Source: an uncultured Clostridia bacterium
GTDB taxonomy: Bacteria; Bacillota; Clostridia; Christensenellales; CAG-917
NCBI GenBank assembly: GCA_947382865.1
Contig: CANDBF010000008.1
Span: forward strand, 1-44,705
Length of the DNA: 44,705 nucleotides
Reading direction: 5' to 3'
Within the stretch, counting starts at the first letter, position 1. Each line of letters opens with the position of its first letter. The notes under the pieces were generated by a model. That model was not told the DNA's origin. It saw only the letters and a list, made by a program, of their open reading frames with translations, and made no database searches. The position numbers and the translations under genes were made by a program. Below, in pieces: positions 13,999 to 22,519 of the stretch.

Positions 13999-15753
13999 AT
14001 GAAAACAGTCAGACTTCGCACACCTTTTGAAGTAAGCGATACTCCCCTTGCGGAGTATCCACGTCCGCAATTCGCAAGAGACAGCTATATGACGCTCAAC
14101 GGCAAATGGGATTACGCCATTCTGCGCAAGAGCGAACGCTTCGACGGGAACTACCAAGGCAAAATTTTAGTGCCGTTTTCTCCCGAATCGCTTCTTTCGG
14201 GTCTTCCCGAGGGCACGCAGGTTATGCCCGACGACGCGCTGTATTATCGACGTACGTTCAACGTGCGGAGCGGATTTTTGAAGGCGCGTACGTTCATTCA
14301 TTTCGGCGCGGTGGATTTTGAATGCAAGGTCGCCCTGAACGGGATTACCGTCGGCGAGCACAGCGGCGGATATATGCCCTTCTTCCTAGACGTCACCAAC
14401 GCTATAACCGAGGGTGAAAACACAATCACGCTTGTCGTCACCGACCCTTCTGACACCTCTTATCACACTCACGCAAAACAGGCTATGAAGCACGGGCAGA
14501 TATGGTATACGCCTCAGTCGGGCATATGGCAGAGCGTCTGGATTGAAAGCGTTCCGAAGGCATACTTGAAGGACGTGACCATCGTGCCCGATATCGACAA
14601 CGATACTCTCAATCTCAAATTCGAAAAATCCGAAAACCTGCCCGTTGACGTTCTTGTGCTCGACGGCGAAAAGGTTATGGCGCAGGCGGTCGCGACAGGC
14701 GACAGCGTAAGCGTCACACTCGAAGGCTACGAGCTGTGGTCCCCCGAAAATCCCAAACTCTACGACCTCGCTTTCAAAATCGGCGACGATATCGTAAAGT
14801 CCTATTTCGGAATGCGCAAATTCAGCTGGGTCACCGACAGCAAAGGCTTCAAGCGTATGGGGCTGAACAATAAGCCATATTTCCATACGGGAGTGCTCGA
14901 TCAGGGCTATTGGTCGGACGGAATGCTCACTCCGCCCTCCAACGCCGCGCTCGAATATGACGTGAAGCTCGTAAAATCCATGGGCTTCAATATGATAAGA
15001 AAGCATATAAAGATAGAGCCTCTGCGCTGGTACTATCACTGCGACAAGGAAGGCGTTCTCGTATGGCAGGATATGGTGACGGGCGGTACGAAATATAAAA
15101 TGATGTATATAGGCGTGCTCGCTTTCCTCGAAATTCATATCAAGGACGACAATGAAAAAGCGTACAAGCGCCTCGCAAGACAGGATAAGGAAGGTCGCGA
15201 CGAGTTCGAGCGCGAAGTACGCACGACCATGAATTATCTCAAAAACTGCGTATCCCTGTCCACTTGGGTTCCCTTCAACGAGGGCTGGGGACAGTTCGAT
15301 TCCGTGCGCATTACAAACGAAATGAAAGCAATCGACCCCACACGTCTTATCGACAGCGTGTCGGGCTGGAACGATCAGGGCAAGGGCACGTCGGACACAA
15401 AGAGCATGCATATATATTTCAAGCCTATTCGTATGCCCAAGGACAAGCGCTGTTTGGTGCTGAGCGAATTCGGCGGATACTCGATCAAGACGGACGGACA
15501 CGTGTTCAGTCCCGACAAATCCTTCGGCTACCGCATTTATAAATCCCCGTCTGCGTTTGCAAACGCTTTCAAAAAGCTGTATGAAAAGCGCATAATTCCC
15601 AACATCGACAAAGGACTTTCCGCGACGGTATACACGCAGGTCAGCGACGTCGAGGAAGAGATAAACGGACTTGTCACCTATGACAGAAAGGTCACCAAGC
15701 TACCTGCGGAGCTCGTGAAGGAGCTCAACGCACAGCTTGTCATAAAAGATTGA
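13999..15753 (+). CDS. Glycoside hydrolase family 2 (beta-galactosidase/glucuronidase-like)
   Basis: The protein has 584 residues. An N-terminal jelly-roll sugar-binding domain covers about 20-185 (NGKWDYAIL, YYRRTFNV, IHFGAVDFECKVALNG, HSGGYMPFFLDVT, QSGIWQSVWIE). An Ig-like domain follows (about 190-280), then a TIM barrel. The acid/base glutamate is Glu428 in STWVPFNEGWG and the nucleophile is Glu490 in VLSEFGGYS. There is no signal peptide, so it acts in the cytoplasm on imported glycosides. The start follows GGAGG at 13989-13993. A GPH-type sugar symporter is encoded at 20657 but is not adjacent. Exact sugar specificity is not readable. Confidence 0.92.
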   Translation: MKTVRLRTPFEVSDTPLAEYPRPQFARDSYMTLNGKWDYAILRKSERFDGNYQGKILVPFSPESLLSGLPEGTQVMPDDALYYRRTFNVRSGFLKARTFIHFGAVDFECKVALNGITVGEHSGGYMPFFLDVTNAITEGENTITLVVTDPSDTSYHTHAKQAMKHGQIWYTPQSGIWQSVWIESVPKAYLKDVTIVPDIDNDTLNLKFEKSENLPVDVLVLDGEKVMAQAVATGDSVSVTLEGYELWSPENPKLYDLAFKIGDDIVKSYFGMRKFSWVTDSKGFKRMGLNNKPYFHTGVLDQGYWSDGMLTPPSNAALEYDVKLVKSMGFNMIRKHIKIEPLRWYYHCDKEGVLVWQDMVTGGTKYKMMYIGVLAFLEIHIKDDNEKAYKRLARQDKEGRDEFEREVRTTMNYLKNCVSLSTWVPFNEGWGQFDSVRITNEMKAIDPTRLIDSVSGWNDQGKGTSDTKSMHIYFKPIRMPKDKRCLVLSEFGGYSIKTDGHVFSPDKSFGYRIYKSPSAFANAFKKLYEKRIIPNIDKGLSATVYTQVSDVEEEINGLVTYDRKVTKLPAELVKELNAQLVIKD

Positions 15754-15775
15754 AAAAATCAAAGCTAAAATCAAT

Positions 15776-15820
15776 ATACGGCATTTTATATACACAAAAC
15801 AGAACTATAAAGTGCCGTAT
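15776..15820. repeat. 45-base hairpin between the GH2 gene and thyA
   Basis: Arms ATACGGCATTTTATA (15776-15790) and TATAAAGTGCCGTAT (15806-15820) pair over 15 positions with one mismatch around a 15-base loop. No T-run follows in the plus direction, so it is not a standard terminator. It sits 23 bases before the thyA ATG and may be an attenuator, an RNA-processing site or a regulator site; I cannot decide. Confidence 0.6.
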
Positions 15821-15842
15821 AAAACGTATGAGGTAAATTTTT

Positions 15843-16673
15843 ATGAGCATAGCCGACCAAATTTTCATCAATACCTGCCGTGACATAATAGACAACGGCA
15901 TTTCCGACGAGGGTCTGCCCGTCCGCCCCGTATGGCAGGACGGAACGCCCGCGCATACGATAAAAAAATTCTGTATCGTCAATCGCTATGACTTATCGAA
16001 GGAATTTCCTATCGTTACGCTTCGCCGAACGCCCTTCAAGTCCGCGATAGACGAGCTGCTTTGGATATGGCAGAAAAAGAGCAACAACGTGCACGAGCTC
16101 AATTCCCATATATGGGACAGCTGGGCGGACGAGAGCGGTTCAATCGGCAAAGCGTACGGCTATCAGCTCGGCATAAAACACAAATATAAAGAGGGCGAAT
16201 TCGATCAGGTCGACCGCGTTCTCTTCGACCTCAAACACAATCCGCAGTCGCGCAGAATACTCACAAGTATCTACAATTTTGCCGACCTTAACGAAATGCA
16301 CCTCTACCCTTGCGCATATTCTATGACGTTCAACGTCACGGGCAACAGGCTCAACGCGATACTCAATCAGCGCAGTCAGGATACGCTCACGGCAAACAAC
16401 TGGAACGTCGTTCAGTACGCGGTGCTGGTACATATGATGGCGCAGGTAAGCGGACTCGAAGTCGGAGAGTTCGTTCACGTTATCAGCGACGCACACATCT
16501 ACGACAGGCACGTACCCATTGTGGAAGAGATTCTGCAAAATCCTCAGTATCCCGCGCCCGTATTCAAAATGAACAAGGACATAAAGAATTTTTACGACTT
16601 CACCGTTGACGACTTCGATCTTGAAAACTACTGCTTTACCAAGCTCGACAAAAAAATCGAGGTGGCAATATGA
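15843..16673 (+). CDS. thyA: Thymidylate synthase
   Basis: The protein has 276 residues. It methylates dUMP to dTMP using methylene-THF and releases dihydrofolate. The active-site cysteine is Cys157 in LYPCAYSMTFNV. The usual PCH is PCA here, so the conserved His after the Cys is replaced, and the Gln a few residues on is missing. Other core motifs are kept: ILNQRSQD, NNWNVVQYAVL, GEFVHVISDAHIYDRH. The C-terminus ends KKIEVAI, close to the canonical hydrophobic end. A GAGGTAAAT site precedes the ATG. It overlaps folA by ATGA, which regenerates THF from its product. Confidence 0.93.
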   Translation: MSIADQIFINTCRDIIDNGISDEGLPVRPVWQDGTPAHTIKKFCIVNRYDLSKEFPIVTLRRTPFKSAIDELLWIWQKKSNNVHELNSHIWDSWADESGSIGKAYGYQLGIKHKYKEGEFDQVDRVLFDLKHNPQSRRILTSIYNFADLNEMHLYPCAYSMTFNVTGNRLNAILNQRSQDTLTANNWNVVQYAVLVHMMAQVSGLEVGEFVHVISDAHIYDRHVPIVEEILQNPQYPAPVFKMNKDIKNFYDFTVDDFDLENYCFTKLDKKIEVAI

Positions 16674-17182
16674 AACTTATCGTCGCGGTTGACAGCAAAT
16701 GGGGAATCGGCAAAAACAACGACCTGCTCTTTCATCTGAAAGAGGATATGAGACATTTCGTCGCGCATACGAAAGGGAAAACAGTGATTATGGGAAGCAA
16801 TACCCTGCGCTCTTTCCCAAACGGAATGCCGCTAAAAGGAAGAGTCAACATAGTGCTCAATCCGGACGGTTCAAATGCGGACGCGCAGGAAAAGGGCTAC
16901 GTTCTCGCGAGGTCGCTCGAAGAGCTGTCGGAAGCTGCTCGCCGCTACGATACGGACGACACCTACGTCATAGGCGGAGCGATGATGTATCATACGATGC
17001 TGCCCTACTGCGAGGAAGCCATAATCACCAAGGTCGAAGCGGACGGCGATGCGAGCGTATTCTTTGACAATTTGGACGAGATGAACAACTGGGAATGCTC
17101 ATATATTTCCGAACCCGTACTGGACAACGGCTATACGATACGCTTTTGTACCTACAAAAATAAGACACCGCTGTCATTCTGA
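16670..17182 (+). CDS. folA: Dihydrofolate reductase
   Basis: The protein has 170 residues. It reduces dihydrofolate to tetrahydrofolate with NADPH and is the trimethoprim target. Motifs are IVAVDSKWGIGKNNDL (4-19), the substrate-loop LLFHLKEDMRHF with the proton-relay acid at Asp26, TVIMGSNTLRSFP, and the NADPH segment YVIGGAMMYHTMLP. Phe replaces the Trp usually found in LPW. It overlaps thyA by four bases, so the two are translated together, a classic pairing. A terminator follows. Confidence 0.94.
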   Translation: MKLIVAVDSKWGIGKNNDLLFHLKEDMRHFVAHTKGKTVIMGSNTLRSFPNGMPLKGRVNIVLNPDGSNADAQEKGYVLARSLEELSEAARRYDTDDTYVIGGAMMYHTMLPYCEEAIITKVEADGDASVFFDNLDEMNNWECSYISEPVLDNGYTIRFCTYKNKTPLSF

Positions 17183-17201
17183 AATAAAGCAATCCTATAA
17201 A

Positions 17202-17229
17202 AAAACCGCCGTTAATTAACGGCGGTTTT
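17202..17229. terminator. Bidirectional terminator
   Basis: Perfect 28-base palindrome with arms AAAACCGCCGTTAA and TTAACGGCGGTTTT. It ends both the plus-strand thyA-folA unit and the minus-strand gene at 17248. Confidence 0.88.
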
Positions 17230-17247
17230 CGTATCCACTATCGGCTT

Positions 17248-17565
17248 TTACAGCACGAGAGGAATAATAATTCCTACAACCACGATAAGCAGGCATACGA
17301 AATAAAGCACTTTCCATACGACCTGTTTTTTGCTCACATATCTCCACGCCACGATAGATACTATCGTCACCATAACTGCCGTTGCGATACCCTGCAACAC
17401 GCCCACGACAAGCCTTGCGGAACCGAAGCCTATTGCGGAACATATGATTCCCACGAGATATAAAATTGCCGCCGAGACGATAGTCCAGAATGCGACCTTG
17501 TTCAAGCTCACCGTATGCTTATTCGACGAGCTGTTTGATGAAGACGACTTTTTCTTGTTTGCCAT
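17248..17565 (-). CDS. Small multi-pass membrane protein of unknown function
   Basis: The protein has 105 residues. Residues 1-18 are a Lys/Ser/Asn-rich soluble start. Three hydrophobic segments follow at about 24-46, 51-74 and 82-103, ending at the C-terminus VVVGIIIPLVL. A GGAGATTA site precedes the ATG. The gene has its own promoter and terminator. I do not recognise a family. Confidence 0.7.
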   Translation of the reverse strand: MANKKKSSSSNSSSNKHTVSLNKVAFWTIVSAAILYLVGIICSAIGFGSARLVVGVLQGIATAVMVTIVSIVAWRYVSKKQVVWKVLYFVCLLIVVVGIIIPLVL

Positions 17566-17591
17566 AAAAAATAATCTCCTTTTTTTGTATT

Positions 17592-17621
17592 ATTATACAC
17601 ATATATTTGTATAATTGTCAA
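17592..17621 (-). promoter_or_regulatory. Promoter of the small membrane protein gene
   Basis: On the minus strand, TTGACA (17616-17621), an 18-base spacer and TATAAT (17592-17597). The remaining bases to 17751 are AT-rich and show no gene. Confidence 0.7.
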
Positions 17622-17751
17622 GATAATGTAAGTCAAAGAGCATTTAGGTTTATCGCTGATTAATTTACGTCCGAACTATTATAGCGCTTCTCTAATGCAA
17701 CTCCCGACTTATATGCCGAATTCCAAAGCCGATTTCGGTCTCAAAAATATA

Positions 17752-17779
17752 AAAACCGCTCCATGCAAGGAGCGGTTTT
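17752..17779 (-). terminator. Terminator of the NYN-domain gene
   Basis: Perfect stem AAAACCGCTCC / GGAGCGGTTTT with a 6-base loop. On the minus strand the second arm's TTTT is followed by TATTTTTG. It lies 13 bases past the stop at 17793. Confidence 0.8.
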
Positions 17780-17792
17780 AAGTGAACTTATA

Positions 17793-18542
17793 TTATTCAT
17801 CGTCAGCGCCGGAAATGATTTTGTTGAACTGTTCAAGCAACAAAGCCATCTGCGCCGCGTCGTCCGCATTCTGCTGCGTTTGTTGAGGAGCGGGCTGCGG
17901 CTCCGCCTGATATACGTGGTAGTAGTGATTTTCGGTCGTCGTAGAAACAGGCTGAGGCGCGGGCTGCTGTACGGGCTGCGCCTGCTGTACAACGGGCTGA
18001 GGCGCGGGTTGAGCCGTATTTACGGGCTCGCGCTTCACCGCCGCTCTCTTGGGAGCGACAGCCGCCGCCGTGGGGCTGACCTTCTTATATCCGGAATTGA
18101 GAACCGTTTGCGTCGTCGCGTTGGGATCGAGATATATGACCTTGTTGCAGAGCACGGAGTTTTTGTCGGGCTCTATAACGCCGGCGATAACGTCCTTGCC
18201 ATAGGCTTTGAGATACGCGATAAGCGGAGTGATGTCCCCGTTGCCGTAGATGATAAAAAATCCGTCGATATTGGGGAATTGAGCAAGTCTCGCCGCGTCT
18301 ATAACCTGACGAAGGTCAAGTTTGCCCTTTCTCTTTCTGGGAAGAGCGGAAAGCGCGTCATAGCTGTTTTCCTGAATGAACTCGCCGTAATCCTTTGTAC
18401 GTTTTGCCGAATAGCCGTAAAACTTGCAGGCCGCGACCTCACCGATACGGGAAAGCTCTTCAAGCGCCGCCGCAAACACGCTGTAAGGCACTCTGACGCT
18501 TTCGATATCCGCAAGAACGACGTATTTTTTACTTGCTGCCAT
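17793..18542 (-). CDS. NYN/PIN-like (LabA-type) domain protein with Pro/Gln-rich tail
   Basis: The protein has 249 residues from MAASKKYV (18542), chosen for AGAGGAGAGA upstream; an earlier in-frame ATG at 18581 lacks a site. Residues 5-155 look like a NYN domain: the strand VVLADIES with the first acid, then DGFFIIYGNGDITPLIAYLK with the second acidic cluster, and KDVIAGVIEPDKNS. NYN domains are PIN-like nucleases acting on RNA in many cases. From about 165 to 225 the chain is Pro, Gln and Val-rich low complexity, then an acidic, Gln-rich helix at the end. Nuclease activity is an inference; the usual SGDxDF is changed to GNGDIT. Confidence 0.7.
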   Translation of the reverse strand: MAASKKYVVLADIESVRVPYSVFAAALEELSRIGEVAACKFYGYSAKRTKDYGEFIQENSYDALSALPRKRKGKLDLRQVIDAARLAQFPNIDGFFIIYGNGDITPLIAYLKAYGKDVIAGVIEPDKNSVLCNKVIYLDPNATTQTVLNSGYKKVSPTAAAVAPKRAAVKREPVNTAQPAPQPVVQQAQPVQQPAPQPVSTTTENHYYHVYQAEPQPAPQQTQQNADDAAQMALLLEQFNKIISGADDE

Positions 18543-18628
18543 AAATCTCTCCTCTGACGGTCCGAATCGCACGAACCGCATAACTGTAATATTATATATC
18601 TTATTTTAACTTATAAAGACAAATTTGT

Positions 18629-19435
18629 CTATACTTTTTTTTCTCTTTTATAGTAAAACAGCCATTGTTGTGCAAAACCGGCATATTTTCCGTACTTTTC
18701 GACCAGTAAAACGGACAATTTGTCGGCGGGAACCTTCGGATAATCCTGCTCGAACACCTTTTTTATCCATGTATCTACGGGGAAAACGTCAAATCTGTTA
18801 AAGCCGAAAAGCAATATGCAGTCCGCCACTTTTCTTCCCACGCCGTGCAAAGACATAAGCTCCGCTCTGAGAGTCGGGGTGTCCAGCTCCATGAGCCCGT
18901 CTACGCTTTTGACGGTCGCGAGCGCCTTTGCTGTTCTGTCGAGATAAGCGGCTCTGTATCCCGCGCCTATCGACGCAAAATACTCCTCCCCCGCTCCCGC
19001 CAAAGCCTCGACGGTTGGGAACGCGTGATAGCCGCCCATATCCTCGCCCAGACCCTCGCACATTCTCTCGATAATTCCCTTTATTCTCGGGATATGATTG
19101 TTCTGCGAAATGAGAAATGAAAACACGGTTTCAGCCGCGTCCTGCCTTAAAATATGTATGCCTCTTCCGTACTCCATTGCCGACGAAAGTAGACCTTTAT
19201 CATCCAGTTCCGACTGTATAAGCTCGTAGTTCGTGTCAAAGTCAAAGTATTTTTGGAAGAACTCCGCGTCGTCGCAATCGACGTCGTATCTGTCTTTTTT
19301 ATCCTCTATTTCCGCGCGGTGACTTAGGGCGAACAACCTGTAATTGCCGTCCTTTTTCACAAAGCGGAACACCTGTCCGCAGCCAAGCGTCTGCCCTATA
19401 TCGAAGTATGGAGTTTTCGGAATTTCAAATCTCAT
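18629..19435 (-). CDS. ogg: 8-oxoguanine DNA glycosylase (OGG1 type)
   Basis: The protein has 268 residues and is a bifunctional base-excision enzyme that removes 8-oxoguanine and nicks the abasic site. The N-terminal domain carries GCGQVFRF (18-25). The helix-hairpin-helix is LHGVGRKVADCILLF, with catalytic Lys202, and the GPD-type aspartate is Asp221 in VFPVDTWIKK. SQNNHIPRI (110-118) is also typical. No strong ribosome site precedes the ATG at 19435. It is a stand-alone gene facing the same way as the NYN gene. In the promoter-proximal spacer after it, a palindrome AGACAAATTTGTCT lies at 18617-18630. Confidence 0.93.
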   Translation of the reverse strand: MRFEIPKTPYFDIGQTLGCGQVFRFVKKDGNYRLFALSHRAEIEDKKDRYDVDCDDAEFFQKYFDFDTNYELIQSELDDKGLLSSAMEYGRGIHILRQDAAETVFSFLISQNNHIPRIKGIIERMCEGLGEDMGGYHAFPTVEALAGAGEEYFASIGAGYRAAYLDRTAKALATVKSVDGLMELDTPTLRAELMSLHGVGRKVADCILLFGFNRFDVFPVDTWIKKVFEQDYPKVPADKLSVLLVEKYGKYAGFAQQWLFYYKREKKV

Positions 19436-19520
19436 CAGTGCGCTTAAATAAATCTTGCCTTATAGTTTTTGCCGTTGCCCAATCCGCTTCTATAACGTCG
19501 GCTACTTGAACGATATGAAA

Positions 19521-19545
19521 AAAGCGCCGTTTCAAACGGCGCTTT
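19521..19545 (-). terminator. Terminator of the rplU-prp-rpmA operon
   Basis: Arms AAAGCGCCGTTT and AAACGGCGCTTT around one base, followed on the minus strand by further T residues. It lies just after the rpmA stop. Confidence 0.88.
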
Positions 19546-19548
19546 CAA

Positions 19549-19830
19549 TCAGTTTTCCTGTGCGTAAACAGATACCTGCTTACGGTCCTTTCCGACGCGC
19601 TCAAACTTGACTACGCCGTCGATGAGAGCGAACAGCGTGTCGTCCTTGCCTATGGACACGTTGTTGCCCGGATGATACTTCGTGCCTCTCTGACGCACGA
19701 GAATATTGCCTGCAAGCACAAACTGTCCGTCCGCACGCTTGGGACCGAGACGCTTGGATTCGCTGTCACGACCGTTGTGAGAGGAACCCGTTCCTTTCTT
19801 ATGCGCGAACAATTGAATATTTATAAACAT
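19549..19830 (-). CDS. rpmA: Ribosomal protein L27 with cleavable N-terminal extension
   Basis: The protein has 93 residues. It starts [17 protein letters not shown]: the Firmicute-type extension MFINIQLF is removed after Phe by the Prp protease so that the mature AHKKGTG end can reach the peptidyl transferase centre. The body has [18 protein letters not shown] and [15 protein letters not shown], all canonical. A GGAGG site precedes the start. It is the third gene of rplU-prp-rpmA. Confidence 0.98.
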   Translation of the reverse strand: MFINIQLFAHKKGTGSSHNGRDSESKRLGPKRADGQFVLAGNILVRQRGTKYHPGNNVSIGKDDTLFALIDGVVKFERVGKDRKQVSVYAQEN

Positions 19831-19831
19831 A

Positions 19832-20161
19832 TTATTCTACCTCCAAAGATATAAAGTCCGAAAAAGTTTCATAGAGATCGGACACTCCGAAATATGCCGT
19901 CCTCAAAATCACGTCCGCGTCGTGCTCGTCGGATTTGCTCATAGACTTGGGCAGAACCGCTTTGAGATATCCTCTCTTTTCCTCGGTTTCATAGCCTACC
20001 GCAATGCCCAGCACCTTCATAAGCCCGAGCACCGCCGTCTGTATCACGGATGAGAGCGCGGCGCACACGACGTCTTCGCCCGCGTCGGCATATTCGCAAT
20101 GCCCTTCGCACTCCACCCCGACAAACTTTCCGTCCGACGTTGAGAACTTCACCTTTACCAT
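19832..20161 (-). CDS. prp: Ribosomal processing cysteine protease Prp
   Basis: The protein has 109 residues. It cleaves the L27 N-terminal extension. The family signature is present in [19 protein letters not shown], with catalytic His21 and Cys33. Its place between rplU and rpmA is the classic one. The ATG directly follows the rplU stop (TAAATG). Confidence 0.96.
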   Translation of the reverse strand: MVKVKFSTSDGKFVGVECEGHCEYADAGEDVVCAALSSVIQTAVLGLMKVLGIAVGYETEEKRGYLKAVLPKSMSKSDEHDADVILRTAYFGVSDLYETFSDFISLEVE

Positions 20162-20467
20162 TTAGCCCTCGATGGAAACTATCTTCAATTCCGTATACGG
20201 CTGACGATGTCCCTGACGCTTTCTGATTTGCTTCTTTGACTTATAGTGGAAAATCAAGACCTTCGGCGCTTTGCCCTGCGAGCTGACGGTCGCCGTCACC
20301 TTGCACGCGGCGGCTTCCGAGCCTGCCTTGACGTTTCCGCCGTCTGCGACCATCAATACTTTAAGCTCGACGTTGGCGCCGACTTCCGCGTTGATTTTCT
20401 CAACCTTCACCAGCATATCCTTCTCGACCCTGTATTGCTTTCCGCCACACTCAACGATTGCGTACAT
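20162..20467 (-). CDS. rplU: Ribosomal protein L21
   Basis: The protein has 101 residues with the typical start MYAIVECGGKQYRVEKDM and the C-terminal KVLIFHYKSKKQIRKRQGHRQPYTELKI. It binds 23S rRNA in the large subunit. A strong GGAGGTAA site precedes the start. It leads the rplU-prp-rpmA operon. Confidence 0.98.
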   Translation of the reverse strand: MYAIVECGGKQYRVEKDMLVKVEKINAEVGANVELKVLMVADGGNVKAGSEAAACKVTATVSSQGKAPKVLIFHYKSKKQIRKRQGHRQPYTELKIVSIEG

Positions 20468-20548
20468 ACTTTACCTCCTCTAACCAGTCTCGCCGACCTA
20501 GGTGCAGACAAAAATGACTGACTTAATAGACCACGTTCGAGCGGCTCG
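20468..20548 (-). ncRNA. 5' leader of rplU, possible L21 leader
   Basis: About 80 bases between the predicted transcript start and the ATG, holding small stems such as CGAG-CCG-CTCG and the stretch GGCGAGACTGGTTAGAGGAGG just before the start. Firmicutes carry a structured L21 leader in this place. I see the right position and length but did not fold it reliably. Confidence 0.35.
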
Positions 20549-20554
20549 ACATCT

Positions 20555-20583
20555 AATGTAACAAAATGCTCCGATTTTGTCAA
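20555..20583 (-). promoter_or_regulatory. rplU operon promoter
   Basis: On the minus strand, TTGACA (20578-20583), a 17-base spacer and TACATT (20555-20560). Confidence 0.7.
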
Positions 20584-20656
20584 ACGTTTGAACGCAATAT
20601 CTGAAATACCGCGCGCTAAAATGCAGTTTCTGGCAAAACCAACGTCATAATCAACT

Positions 20657-22453
20657 TTATTCGATATCCGTTTCGGGATTTCCGCGCACTTTATCCTCCA
20701 AAAGCGACCTGACCTCGCACTCCGCGATTTGCCCGTCTCCGACCTCGCACTCTGCCGAGACCTCTTCCGAAACGGCGTCGTCTATCGGAGATTCTTCTGC
20801 GAACGGCTCCGCATTCTCGCATACTTCCTTATCCTCACAAAGCACGTTTTCCGCGTCGGGCGCAACTGCAATTTCATTAGGCTCTTCGTCCTCTTCCATC
20901 TCCTTGCGGTCGGCTATTTCCGCCATCATTTCGCTCATCTTCTTTTCGTTGAGAATACATTTTTTCTTATACAAAATAAGCGCTACGGTCATAAATGCAA
21001 CAGGTATCAGACACATGCACACCAAAAGCACCGTCTTGCTCTGCTTGGATACGCCCGCGATAACCTCGTTTATCCGAGCGAGCTTTACCTCCGCGCTGAT
21101 CAGTCCCGCGCTCTGCTGATTTTCGAGACCCGAAATGCTATTTGTCACCGTAACCACGCCGGCAATCATAAACACGATAGACACCACGCCCTGCATAAGC
21201 GCGGAGCCGAGCTTTGCGGTCAGCGGTCGCATCGAGAATATGAGCCCCTCATCGCGTTTGCCAGTCTTATATTCGTTGTACTCGACGGTATTCGCCATAT
21301 TTATGACCATAATCATATAAAAGCCCTGCCCCCAACCCACGACGGTGTAAAGTATTGTAAGCAAGGCGAACTTCGCTATGCCGAGCGGAGTTTTGAAGGA
21401 GGAAGCCGAAGGAATAGCGAGACCTACAACCATCATAAGAAGGTAGCCTACGATAATCGCAAGCCCCGTCGAATACAGCACCTTATCACGCGTAAACTTT
21501 TTGGACAGCCACGGATACAAAAGCGTAAACATCACAGATATGATTGCAAAGCCTATGCCGAAAGCAATGATAAGCATTCCGTCGTATCCGAACTCGAAAT
21601 AAATATAAAACGTGCTCAGTCCTCCGCCTACGACGTTTGTACCGACGTTGAACAAAAGCATAATAAGCGAAAGCCACAGCAGCTGGTCATTCTTTACAAT
21701 CACGCGGAACAGATCCTTGAACTTCATTCTCTCGGTACGCACGAAATTCACAGGCAAAGGCTTTTCCTTTACGCCAAGGATAGTGAAGAGCTGAAATCCT
21801 ACCATCAGGACCGCCACAACCACGGAGAGCACGCCGTATGCCGTTACGGCGCTGCCGAATATCGCGCTGCCGATTGCGCCCGTCGTTAGCGCAGGCACCG
21901 AAAATCCCGCGAGTCCGCCGCCCGCCGCAACCGCTATCTGCGTGAACGAGGTGAGTTTATCGCGGTCGTGCGCGTTGGACGTGAGCGTGGGCAGCATTCC
22001 CCAATAGGATATATCGTTCATCGTGAAGGTTATGCTGAACATAAAGTATGAAAACGCCAAAAAGCCGATAAACGCCCAGCCGTTCAGATTTACGTTGAAA
22101 AGCGCTATAACCACCGCGCCCGTCAGCACAGAGCCTATGAGCTGCCATGGCTTGTACTTGCCCCACTTAGTGCGCGTATTTTCCACCATACCGCCCATAA
22201 TCGGGTCGTTCAAAGCGTCGAAAATTCGGGCGCAGATAATTATTATTGTTATAGAAGCAAACTGAGCGTCCGTAAGAGATTTGGTAAGCAGTATAAACGT
22301 AAGCAGATAGGAGTTGAAAAAGTGGTACAGAAAATCCCTGCCGAGCGTTCCCAAAGGGAACATAAACAAATTTCTTATCAAAATACGGTCTTCTGTAACA
22401 TTGACACCGTCGCCGCCCGCTTTCGGCTCGGTCGATACCCTATAATCCGCCAT
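20657..22453 (-). CDS. GPH-family sugar:cation symporter with acidic C-terminal tail
   Basis: The protein has 598 residues. Residues 25-495 hold about twelve membrane segments of the glycoside-pentoside-hexuronide:cation symporter family (MelB/YicJ type). Marks are LGRDFLYHF (37-45), ARIFDALNDPIMGGMVENT (75-93) and KWGKYKPWQLIG (96-107), and later GWGQGFYMIMVINMANTVEYNEYKTGKRDEG. It imports a glycoside with Na+ or H+. Residues 496-598 are a soluble tail very rich in Glu and with several Cys, far longer than usual. A GGGGGA site precedes the ATG. It stands alone; the GH2 enzyme at 13999 could use its substrate, but that is a guess. Confidence 0.9.
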   Translation of the reverse strand: MADYRVSTEPKAGGDGVNVTEDRILIRNLFMFPLGTLGRDFLYHFFNSYLLTFILLTKSLTDAQFASITIIIICARIFDALNDPIMGGMVENTRTKWGKYKPWQLIGSVLTGAVVIALFNVNLNGWAFIGFLAFSYFMFSITFTMNDISYWGMLPTLTSNAHDRDKLTSFTQIAVAAGGGLAGFSVPALTTGAIGSAIFGSAVTAYGVLSVVVAVLMVGFQLFTILGVKEKPLPVNFVRTERMKFKDLFRVIVKNDQLLWLSLIMLLFNVGTNVVGGGLSTFYIYFEFGYDGMLIIAFGIGFAIISVMFTLLYPWLSKKFTRDKVLYSTGLAIIVGYLLMMVVGLAIPSASSFKTPLGIAKFALLTILYTVVGWGQGFYMIMVINMANTVEYNEYKTGKRDEGLIFSMRPLTAKLGSALMQGVVSIVFMIAGVVTVTNSISGLENQQSAGLISAEVKLARINEVIAGVSKQSKTVLLVCMCLIPVAFMTVALILYKKKCILNEKKMSEMMAEIADRKEMEEDEEPNEIAVAPDAENVLCEDKEVCENAEPFAEESPIDDAVSEEVSAECEVGDGQIAECEVRSLLEDKVRGNPETDIE

Positions 22454-22481
22454 AAAAAATTCCCCCTAAATTATAAATATA

Positions 22482-22510
22482 ATTATAACAGGTATATATT
22501 ATATTTACAA
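22482..22510 (-). promoter_or_regulatory. Promoter of the symporter gene
   Basis: On the minus strand, TTGTAA (22505-22510), a 17-base spacer and TATAAT (22482-22487), in very AT-rich DNA. Confidence 0.6.
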
Positions 22511-22519
22511 TATTAAATT

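Noticed and set aside
14386..15501. Open frame on the minus strand opposite the GH2 gene
   Set aside because: The GH2 frame has every catalytic motif; the reverse frame has no start site or recognisable domain.
20729..21889. Long open frame on the plus strand opposite the symporter
   Set aside because: It mirrors the GPH symporter on the other strand, has no ribosome site, and its composition (His, Arg, Lys-rich) is that of an antisense shadow.
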